Shown: one piece after another, positions 31,710 to 40,836 of the stretch
How the letters are laid out: every line of letters begins with the position of its first letter
Numbering within the stretch: position 1 is the first letter of the stretch
Source of the DNA: Pseudomonadota bacterium
GTDB lineage: Bacteria > Pseudomonadota > Gammaproteobacteria > Xanthomonadales > Xanthomonadaceae
Direction of reading: 5' to 3'
DNA: 40,836 nt
NCBI GenBank assembly: GCA_963205445.1
Contig: CAUJJG010000013.1
Span: 1-40,836 of the forward strand
Notes under the pieces: generated by a model
What the model was told of the DNA's origin: nothing
Databases searched by the model: none
Seen by the model: only the letters and a program-made list of their open reading frames with translations
Program-made: the position numbers and the translations under genes

Positions 31710-31950
31710 TTGTACACAGCACTTGTGGACAAACCGCGGGACAAGTCTGGGGACGAACCGCCACAGCCCCCACAGGACAAGGGCTGCAGACGACTGGCGA
31801 AAATTTGACCACACCGGGACTACGAAAATCGCAGGCGACTTTGGTTATGCACACAGGCTGTGGAAAAGCTTCTGGATGGTCATGTGGGCAAACCCCTGCA
31901 GCCCTTGCGGCACAAGCGTGTCAAGCCAGGTGGCGAAATTTTGACCAGCA
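31710..31950. repeat. Structured intergenic region: 12-bp phased GGACAA-type repeats, DnaA-box-like nonamers, inverted and direct repeats
   Basis: GGACAAACCGCG (31727), GGACAAGTCTGG (31739), GGACGAACCGCC (31751), GGACAAGGGCTG (31775). TTATGCACA at 31845-31853. IR caagggctgcag (31778-31789) / ctgcagcccttg (31896-31907). DR tggcgaaaatttgacca (31795-31811) / tggcgaaattttgacca (31931-31947). Confidence 0.75.
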
Positions 31951-32004
31951 CGGATTCAGCAAAAACCCCTTGACGAATGCCGCAGCCCGACCAAACAGAG
32001 CGGC

Positions 32005-32904
32005 TCAGACGTCATCAAACCAAGTGTTCGACTGCCGCCCTGCATCCTTGCGCGCCGCCGGCACTGCCGCCACGGCATTCCAGACCTTCAGCGCGTCCAC
32101 GGTGGCAGCCACATCGTGCACGCGCAGCAGCATCGCGCCGTGCTGGGCAGCAACCAGATGCGCGGCCACGGAACCGGCCATGCGCGCCTGAGGTACGTCG
32201 CGCCCGGTGAGCTCGCCGATGCTGCGCTTGCGCGACAGCCCCGCCAGCACCGGCACGCCCAGTTCGGTGAAACGCCGCAGCTGCGCCAACAGCTGCAGGT
32301 TGTGGGCAGTGGTCTTGCCGAAGCCGAAGCCGGGGTCGACCACGATGTTCTTTTTCGCGATGCCGGCCATCTCCGCAACGAAGATACGTTCGGCCAGGAA
32401 GCGATGCACCTCGCCCACCACATCGTCGTATGCCGGTGCCTCCTGCATCGTGCGCGGCTCGCCCTGCATGTGCATCAGCACCACCGGCACGCCCAGCGCC
32501 GCTGCCGCATCCAGTGCGCCTTCGCTGCGCAGGCCGAACACGTCATTGATCATGCCCGCACCGGCCGCTACGGCCGCACGCATGACCTCGGGTTTGCGGG
32601 TGTCGATGCTGATCGGCAGCGTCGTACCCGCTGCCAATGCCTCGATCACCGGGACAACCCGGCGCAGCTCTTCCTCGACAGTCACATCCTGTGCACCGGG
32701 GCGCGTGGACTCGCCACCGATATCGAGCAGATCAGCGCCTTCCTCCGCCAGCTGCAAGCCATGCGCGATGGCGGCGCCGGCATCGAAGTGGTGGCCCCCA
32801 TCGGAAAACGAATCCGGCGTGACGTTGACGATCCCCATGACGCGCGGGCGGTCGAGCCGGAGGATGCGGCCATTGCAATCAAGCTGGGGGGCAGTGTCGA
32901 ACAT
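32005..32904 (-). CDS. folP: Dihydropteroate synthase
   Basis: RVMGIVNVTPDSFSDGGHHFD...LLDIGGESTRPGA...ISIDTRKPEVMRAAVAAGAGMINDVFGL. Confidence 0.97.
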   Translation of the reverse strand: MFDTAPQLDCNGRILRLDRPRVMGIVNVTPDSFSDGGHHFDAGAAIAHGLQLAEEGADLLDIGGESTRPGAQDVTVEEELRRVVPVIEALAAGTTLPISIDTRKPEVMRAAVAAGAGMINDVFGLRSEGALDAAAALGVPVVLMHMQGEPRTMQEAPAYDDVVGEVHRFLAERIFVAEMAGIAKKNIVVDPGFGFGKTTAHNLQLLAQLRRFTELGVPVLAGLSRKRSIGELTGRDVPQARMAGSVAAHLVAAQHGAMLLRVHDVAATVDALKVWNAVAAVPAARKDAGRQSNTWFDDV

Positions 32905-32909
32905 GCAGG

Positions 32910-34721
32910 TCAGAGCCCTTGGGTGTCGCTGGTGGTTGGTCGCGGCAAGCCCACTTTGTTGCAGAACGCAGCCAGCCGGGGGTCCTGCTTGTAACGCATC
33001 ACCAGTGGGTCGATCAAGATATTGCCCACGCCTGGGTCCTGGGTGTCGTGCGCGCGGTCAAGCCATTCAAATACGGCTTTGTCGTCGCGCCGCAATGCCT
33101 GCACCTGTGCGATCTGGTAGGCGGCCACATCGCCATAGTCCTTGATCAGCTGCTGCAAGGCCGCGTCTGCCGCGCGCCTGTCCTGACCGATCTGCAGGGC
33201 CATCGTCCGCGCGATGTCATGCCACGGGCCCGATGGTTCATTGGTGGCCGCCTCCAACGCAGCACGTGCATCACCACGCTGGATTTCGATGATGGCCAGC
33301 TGTGCCCAAGCCGAATTGCCCTGAGGCCGCAACGCAATCGATTTGCGGATGGCCTGTTCGGCATCCTCCAAACGATTCAGAGCCGACAGATAGGCGCTGT
33401 ACCAATTCCACCAATTGGGCACTCGCGGCTCCAGCTGGAGGGCTTCATCCGTCAGTTTGACGGCCTCCTTCACCTGGCCCTGCAAGGCCAGCATGCTGGC
33501 CACGCTGAACTTGGTCTGCAGGTTTGAGGGCGACAGCTCCAGTGCCCGCTGGTACTCGAACATGGCGCCTTGCCAATCGGCCGAAGCGTTCTCCAGCCAC
33601 CAGCCCCGCGCCACGTGGCTCTCGCCAAGATCAGGCGCCAGCGCCAGCGCCTTGTCGCTTGCCAGCTTGGCGCTGGCATACGCCTGCCGTGCGGCGTCCC
33701 CGCTCAGGTACAAGGCCGCCAGTGAGGTCCAATTGCGCGACAGTTCCGCCCAGGCCACGGCATAACGCGGGTCCAATGTGGTGGCCTGGGTGAACGCCTC
33801 GATGGCGCGACGCGTATCGCGCTCGCTGCCCAGATCGGAAAAGAAATTTCCGCGCGCAAAAGCGTCGTACGCCTCCAGGTTCCCGCCGGGAGGCCGCTTG
33901 CCGCGCACCACGCCGCTGGTATCCAGCATGTCGATCTTGAGCGCATCGGCAATGCCGCGCGGCAATTCGTCCTGCAGCTTGAAAAGATCCCCCTTGGGGC
34001 GCTCGAACAGCTTGCGCCAGATCGCTGTACCACTGCGGGCATCCAGCAACTCAACCCGCACACGCAAACTGTCCGAGGATTGCTCCACGCTGCCACTCAG
34101 CAGATAGGTCACGCCCAAGGACTTGCCAATGCTGCGCGGGTCCTCCTTGCTGTTGCGGAACTGGAACGACGATGTCCGCCCGATCACCCGCAGCCCCTTG
34201 ATGCCGGAAAGGGCATCGATCAGGTTTTCGGACAGACCATCGGAAAAATACTGCTGCTCCCGGTCCCCGCCCACATTGACGAAGGGCAAAGCGGCGATCG
34301 ACTTCTCGCCTGCGGGGTCCTGGCCCGCCCTGGCCGTCGCATCCGCCAGACTGGTGGCATCCCGACGCAGCACGAATTGGTTGGTCAGCAGCAGCACCAC
34401 GGCCACTGTCAGTACGGCGATGATCCAGATATCCAGACGCCTGCGGCGCGCATGCGCGGCACCGGCGTCCTGGGTCACTTCGCTTTCGCGCCTCAGGCCT
34501 TCGGGCGTGAGCTCGTAATACCAGGCAAACGCGCACCAGAATGGAAAGCCGAAGACCCCGGCCATCACGAACCAACGCACCGCCCAGTCTGGCATGCCGA
34601 AGACCGGGCCCAGCTGGGCCACGCCCTGCGCCAAAGCCCAGATTGCCCCAACATACAACGCCGCCGCGCGCAACACGTTGCGACGCTTGAGTTGGTCGAA
34701 CCAAACCGCAAGCCTGCGCAC
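32910..34721 (-). CDS. Membrane-anchored protein with TolB-like N-terminal domain and TPR repeats
   Basis: N-terminal TM segments, SIAALPFVNVGGDREQQYFSDGLSENLIDALSGIKGLRVIGRTSSFQFRNSKEDPRSIGKSLGVTYLLSGSVEQSSDSLRVRVELLDA, then a helical TPR-like C-terminus. Confidence 0.8.
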   Translation of the reverse strand: MRRLAVWFDQLKRRNVLRAAALYVGAIWALAQGVAQLGPVFGMPDWAVRWFVMAGVFGFPFWCAFAWYYELTPEGLRRESEVTQDAGAAHARRRRLDIWIIAVLTVAVVLLLTNQFVLRRDATSLADATARAGQDPAGEKSIAALPFVNVGGDREQQYFSDGLSENLIDALSGIKGLRVIGRTSSFQFRNSKEDPRSIGKSLGVTYLLSGSVEQSSDSLRVRVELLDARSGTAIWRKLFERPKGDLFKLQDELPRGIADALKIDMLDTSGVVRGKRPPGGNLEAYDAFARGNFFSDLGSERDTRRAIEAFTQATTLDPRYAVAWAELSRNWTSLAALYLSGDAARQAYASAKLASDKALALAPDLGESHVARGWWLENASADWQGAMFEYQRALELSPSNLQTKFSVASMLALQGQVKEAVKLTDEALQLEPRVPNWWNWYSAYLSALNRLEDAEQAIRKSIALRPQGNSAWAQLAIIEIQRGDARAALEAATNEPSGPWHDIARTMALQIGQDRRAADAALQQLIKDYGDVAAYQIAQVQALRRDDKAVFEWLDRAHDTQDPGVGNILIDPLVMRYKQDPRLAAFCNKVGLPRPTTSDTQGL

Positions 34722-34797
34722 ACCTGTCCCCCCATTGATGCAAGGGCAGTATCGGCAATGCCCATGGCTTGGGCAACCGCGAGGGTTGAGCCAACGA

Positions 34798-34822
34798 AAG
34801 GGCCCGGTCTGCCCGGGCCCTT
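34798..34822 (-). terminator. Candidate terminator downstream of ftsH
   Basis: Inverted repeat aagggcccgg-tctgc-ccgggccctt, 21 bp past the ftsH stop. Minus-strand 3' tail begins TTTCGTT. Confidence 0.6.
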
Positions 34823-34842
34823 CAGGTCACTTCTGACGCCGG

Positions 34843-36753
<1,911 letters not shown>

Positions 36754-36778
36754 GTCGTCCCTTGGTTGTCCTTCCTCG

Positions 36779-37429
36779 TCACGCCTTCTGCTGCGCCAGC
36801 TTGCCCGTCGCCAGGGCATACACCTCCGGCGAACGTGCCCGCGACGCCGCCGGCTTGCGGATCACCACTTTGGCATAGCGCCGTCGCAGATCCCGCACGT
36901 AATCATCAAATCCAACGCCTTGGAACAGCTTGATCAGGAAAGCACCCCCGGTCCGGAGCTGGTCATCGGCAAACGCCATGGCCAACTCCGCCAGATGCAT
37001 CGCCCGCGGCTGATCCACTGCATCCATCCCACTCTTGTTGGGGGCCATGTCCGACAAAACAAGGTCCACCGGCTGACCGCCCAGCAAATCCAGCAGCCTC
37101 GACAGGACCACATCTTCCCTGAAGTCGCCGTGAAGGAAATCCACGCCGGCCAGCGACGGCATTTCCAGGATGTCGCTGGCGACCACGCGCCCGGGCCGGT
37201 TGGGGTCCAGCCGATCCAACTCCTGCCGTACCCACTGTGACCAGCCGCCTGGTGCAGCCCCAAGATCCACGACCACCATGCCGGGCTTGAGCAGGCGATC
37301 ACGCTCCACCAGCTCCTCGAGCTTGTAGGCGGCGCGCGAACGCATGCCCTCGGCCTGCGCCTTCTTGACGTAGGGGTCCGAGAAATGTTCCTTGAGCCAA
37401 CGCTGGCTGGATTTGCTGCGGGTGGCCAT
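36779..37429 (-). CDS. rlmE: 23S rRNA (uridine(2552)-2'-O)-methyltransferase
   Basis: [34 protein letters not shown]...[15 protein letters not shown]...SDMAPNKSG. Alternative ATG at 37438. Confidence 0.96.
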   Translation of the reverse strand: MATRSKSSQRWLKEHFSDPYVKKAQAEGMRSRAAYKLEELVERDRLLKPGMVVVDLGAAPGGWSQWVRQELDRLDPNRPGRVVASDILEMPSLAGVDFLHGDFREDVVLSRLLDLLGGQPVDLVLSDMAPNKSGMDAVDQPRAMHLAELAMAFADDQLRTGGAFLIKLFQGVGFDDYVRDLRRRYAKVVIRKPAASRARSPEVYALATGKLAQQKA

Positions 37430-37499
37430 GGCCGCCATGTGGCGCGGGGGGAAGGCCTGCCATGATACCCTGTGCAGCCTCATTCCCAGTGCGTGCCCC

Positions 37500-37805
37500 A
37501 TGTCGATTGCCTTGACCAATGCCCAGACCCGCTTCCTGCGTGGCCAGGCGCACGGCCTCAAGGCCATGCTGCAGGTGGGGGGCAAGGGCATCACCGAGGC
37601 ACTGGCCGCCGAGGTCGCACAGGCGCTGGAACACCACGAGCTCATCAAGGTGAAGGTGGCCGCCGAGGATCGGGAGCTGCGCGACGCCATGATCGCTGAC
37701 CTGATCGAACGTTGTGGCGCTGCGCTGATCCAGCGCATCGGCCATGTGGCCGTCTTGTACCGCCCCTCGCAGGACAAGCGCCAGATCGTGCTGCCGCGCG
37801 GCTGA
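37500..37805 (+). CDS. yhbY: CRM-domain (YhbY) ribosome assembly RNA-binding protein
   Basis: [43 protein letters not shown]. Divergent from rlmE, a common arrangement. Confidence 0.93.
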   Translation: MSIALTNAQTRFLRGQAHGLKAMLQVGGKGITEALAAEVAQALEHHELIKVKVAAEDRELRDAMIADLIERCGAALIQRIGHVAVLYRPSQDKRQIVLPRG

Positions 37806-37808
37806 GCC

Positions 37809-38180
37809 ATGCAGCTCAACCTCGAACGTCCGGACTACCAGTATTTCCTGCGCGGTGCCGATGGTGCAGGGGCACTGGTCAACGCTCGCAAGCTGTCCAG
37901 CAGCTTCATCATCGCCCCGGATACCCTGATCGAGACATGGCCTGTTCTCGACGCAAAAACCCTGACAGCCGATGACTTTGCCCCCCTGTTGGCGTTGTCC
38001 CCCGAGGTGATCGTGCTGGGCACCGGCGCGCACCAAGTGTTTCCGCCAGCCGCCGCGCTGGCCAGCAGCCTGCGCCAAGGCATCGGCCTTGAGGTGATGG
38101 ACAACGGTGCCGCCGCACGCACCTATTCGATCCTCGCCGGCGAAGGCCGGCGCGTGGTGGCCGGCTTCCTGTTTCCCTGA
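37809..38180 (+). CDS. Mth938-like domain protein (DUF498)
   Basis: [16 protein letters not shown]...[17 protein letters not shown]...[31 protein letters not shown]. Confidence 0.88.
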   Translation: MQLNLERPDYQYFLRGADGAGALVNARKLSSSFIIAPDTLIETWPVLDAKTLTADDFAPLLALSPEVIVLGTGAHQVFPPAAALASSLRQGIGLEVMDNGAAARTYSILAGEGRRVVAGFLFP

Positions 38181-38294
38181 GTCGGCACTGCGGTTGCCGA
38201 CAAGGCAAATCGCGGATAATGTTCCGCATATCCAAATTTTCACGGGCGACGCGCCAGCCGAGTCGCCCGTCTTGCTTTGCAGGAGCCACCCAAC

Positions 38295-38726
38295 ATGAGC
38301 CACGCCCCCCAGAATCGCCCCGCCCTGCTGTTGTCCCGCATCGACGTGGAGCGTATCGAGGATCTGCTGGAACGCCAGGAATACCGCAGCCTGAACACGG
38401 CCGCGCTGCGCGAAGAGCTCGAACGCGCCGAACTTGCCGAACCGGCGGCCATGCCCAAGGACGTCATCACCATGAACTCCACCGCCTTGGTAAAGGTGGT
38501 GGATGGTGAACGTGGCGAGCACGAATACGCGTTGACCTTGGTCTATCCGCGCGATGCCGACGGCAGCAGCGACAAGGTTTCTATTCTGGCGCCGGTGGGC
38601 AGTGCCCTGTTGGGCCTGCGTGTGGGTGACATCATCGACTGGCCGATGCCGGGTGGCCGCAGTGCACGCCTGCACGTGGTGTCCATTCGTTACCAGCCGG
38701 AATCTGCTGGAGAACTGCACCGCTGA
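38295..38726 (+). CDS. rnk: Rnk-like GreA/GreB-family nucleoside diphosphate kinase regulator
   Basis: LLSRIDVERIEDLLE...LREELERAELAEPAAMPKDVITMNSTALVKV...TLVYPRDADGSSDKVSILAPVGSALLGLRVGDIIDWPMPGG. Confidence 0.88.
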   Translation: MSHAPQNRPALLLSRIDVERIEDLLERQEYRSLNTAALREELERAELAEPAAMPKDVITMNSTALVKVVDGERGEHEYALTLVYPRDADGSSDKVSILAPVGSALLGLRVGDIIDWPMPGGRSARLHVVSIRYQPESAGELHR

Positions 38727-38735
38727 GCACCACGC

Positions 38736-39464
38736 TCAGCGCGCAGCCGCCAGTCTCCCCAACGCGCCCAGCATGTCCCACGACTTCAGCCCGCGCCCAC
38801 CAAGGTGGTGCAACAGCACCGCACGCAGCGGCATGCGCAGGCTGGCCAGATCCTCGCGATCCGGCATTGCGTCTGCCGCCAGCGCAAGCAATGCGCGCCC
38901 CGTGGCCGCACCACGTCGCTCGCCGGCACGCTCACTGAGCAGCCGGCACGGGCCGAGTTCGGGGTCCAGCCGGTAACGTGCCGCGGGATCGATGGCCGCA
39001 CCGTTGCCATCGCAACTGAAATCCAGCGCAAAACCCAGCGCATCCAACAGATCGCGTTCGAATCTGCGCAAATTCCACGCCAGCCCAGCGCCCGTACGCA
39101 ACCGCTCCCGCAGCTGCGCATAGGCCACGTACAGCTCCTGCTGCGGCAACTGCCGAGGCGCCAGCCGCAGGCAGAGTTCATTGACATAAAACGCCGCCAG
39201 CGCGGCATCCCCCGCGAGCAGCGGCGCGGTGTCCACCACCTCGGCGGCGCTCAACTGGGCCAACTCGCCTTTCTGTACGGCATCAAACTGGATTGCCTGC
39301 AGCGGCTGCAAGGCCGCACGCAACAGGTGTTTCTTCGGCCCGATGACGCCACGCGCCACCAGCCCGATGCGCCCATGGCCGGCGCTCAGCACCTCCACCA
39401 GCAGGCTGGTTTCGCGCCATGGCCGCGCGTGCAGGACAAACGCCGGCTCACCGACGTAGCGCAC
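38736..39464 (-). CDS. recO: DNA repair protein RecO
   Basis: [34 protein letters not shown]...; directly downstream of era. Confidence 0.95.
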   Translation of the reverse strand: MRYVGEPAFVLHARPWRETSLLVEVLSAGHGRIGLVARGVIGPKKHLLRAALQPLQAIQFDAVQKGELAQLSAAEVVDTAPLLAGDAALAAFYVNELCLRLAPRQLPQQELYVAYAQLRERLRTGAGLAWNLRRFERDLLDALGFALDFSCDGNGAAIDPAARYRLDPELGPCRLLSERAGERRGAATGRALLALAADAMPDREDLASLRMPLRAVLLHHLGGRGLKSWDMLGALGRLAAAR

Positions 39465-39466
39465 GG

Positions 39467-40390
39467 TCAGTCGTGATAACCCAGCGCGCGCAGCGCCGCT
39501 TCGTCATCGCTCCAGCCTTCGCGCACACGGACCCAGGTCTGCAGGAACACCTTGGCATCGAACAGACGCTCCATCTGCTGGCGCGCATGCTTGCCGATGT
39601 CGCGCAGGCGTTCGCCGCCCTTGCCGATGACGATGGCTTTCTGACCTTCGCGTTCGACCCAGATCACCGCGTCGATGCGGTACATCACGCCGGCCTTGGG
39701 TGAGGGCTCTTCCTCGAATTTCTCGATCTCGACCGTGGTCGAATACGGCAGCTCTTCGCCCAGGCGACGCATCAGCTGCTCACGCACCAGCTCGCCGGCG
39801 AGGAAGCGCTGGCTTTTGTCCGTGATCTCGTCCTCACCGAACGCGGGTGCGCCCTCTGGCATCAGGCCCAGCAAAGTGGTCACCAGCGGCTCCAGCCCTT
39901 TGCGCTTGAGCGCGGACAACGGATGCACGGCGGAAAACGCGCGCCCTTCCGTCACCTTGGCAATGAACGGCAGCAGCGCGGTCTTGTCCTTGAGTTTGTC
40001 CACCTGATTGACCACTAATACCACAGGCAATCCGGCTGTATGCAGGGCGTCAAAGGCCAGCCCATCCTCCTGATCCCAGCGCCCGGCTTCGATCACCAGC
40101 AGCGCCGCGTCAACGCCTTCCAGCGCGCCGCGGGCCGCACGGTTCATCATCCGGTTCATCGCCTTGCCGGAGCGCTTGCCCTGCTCGCCGTGGATGCCGG
40201 GCGTATCGACCAGCTGCAGTTGGCCTTCGGGAAAGGTGGCGATGCCCAACAGCCGATGACGGGTGGTCTGCGGGCGGTTGGAGGTGATGCTGATCTTGGC
40301 CCCGACCAAAGCATTGACCAAGGTGGACTTGCCGACATTGGGACGGCCGATGACGGCGACAGCACCGCTGTGTTGCTGGATCTGAGTCAT
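39467..40390 (-). CDS. era: GTPase Era
   Basis: [39 protein letters not shown], and C-terminal KH domain [21 protein letters not shown]. Confidence 0.98.
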   Translation of the reverse strand: MTQIQQHSGAVAVIGRPNVGKSTLVNALVGAKISITSNRPQTTRHRLLGIATFPEGQLQLVDTPGIHGEQGKRSGKAMNRMMNRAARGALEGVDAALLVIEAGRWDQEDGLAFDALHTAGLPVVLVVNQVDKLKDKTALLPFIAKVTEGRAFSAVHPLSALKRKGLEPLVTTLLGLMPEGAPAFGEDEITDKSQRFLAGELVREQLMRRLGEELPYSTTVEIEKFEEEPSPKAGVMYRIDAVIWVEREGQKAIVIGKGGERLRDIGKHARQQMERLFDAKVFLQTWVRVREGWSDDEAALRALGYHD

Positions 40391-40836
40391 GATTCGATGA
40401 TCTGTAGCGCGGCCTCGGCCGCTTGTTGTTCCGCCGCACGCCGCGAGCTGCCTTCGCCCTCGGTTCGTGCGGCAGGTGTTGCCAGCGTGCAGCTGACGCG
40501 AAATACGCGGGCATGGTCGTCACCGCCCTCGTGCAACAGCGCGTACACGGGCAGCGGATGCTGTCGGCCCTGCAACCATTCCTGAAGCCGGGTCTTGGCA
40601 TCTTTGCCCACCTTGTTGGGGGGCGGCAGAACGGCAATCATCGGCGTGAACCAAGGCAACACAGCGTCACGGCAGGCCTCGAAACCGGCGTCCAGATAGA
40701 TCGCGGCAACGATGGCCTCCACAGCGTCGGCAAGGATCGAATCGCGACGATGGCCGCCGGTCTTCATTTCACCCGGCCCCAGCACCAGCTTCGGGCCGAT
40801 ATCCAGCATGCGGGCAATGCCGGCCAACGCGGACTC
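40387..40836 (-). CDS. rnc: Ribonuclease III, C-terminal part (5' end outside window)
   Basis: [45 protein letters not shown], and dsRBD end [20 protein letters not shown]. Upstream of era with 4-bp overlap. Confidence 0.96.
   Translation of the reverse strand, partial: ESALAGIARMLDIGPKLVLGPGEMKTGGHRRDSILADAVEAIVAAIYLDAGFEACRDAVLPWFTPMIAVLPPPNKVGKDAKTRLQEWLQGRQHPLPVYALLHEGGDDHARVFRVSCTLATPAARTEGEGSSRRAAEQQAAEAALQIIES

Noticed and set aside
31573-32191. Plus-strand ORFs of 123 and 198 aa covering the putP-folP gap
   Set aside because: They extend into antisense of putP or folP and show no domain; the repeats better explain the gap as non-coding.

Overview
High-GC, gene-dense chromosomal window. 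Gene content and order suggest a gammaproteobacterium of the Xanthomonadales/Lysobacteraceae type (inference). It is mostly core genome: cysI(partial)-cysH; alkA-like/DUF423/SRPBCC genes; a NarL/DesK-like two-component pair; a GNAT-minC-minD-minE-zincin cluster; an M2 (ACE-like) lipoprotein peptidase; a Rieske oxygenase plus APC permease pair; a Bcr/CflA efflux pump; a tandem glycine riboswitch upstream of gcvP; a TonB-dependent receptor; hemolysin III; purA; DUF2065-hflC-hflK-hflX-hfq-miaA-putP; folP; a TolB-like/TPR membrane protein; ftsH-rlmE; yhbY; a Mth938-like gene; rnk; and recO-era-rnc(partial). I saw no CRISPR array, tRNA/rRNA, transposase, prophage or recognisable defence system. The most unusual non-coding structure is the ~395 bp gap between putP and folP (31611-32004). 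It holds 12-bp phased GGACAA-type repeats, DnaA-box-like nonamers, a 12-bp inverted repeat and a 17-bp near-identical direct repeat. Many long ORFs in the supplied track are high-GC shadow ORFs and were rejected. Coordinates and motifs were read by eye; no search or folding software was run.
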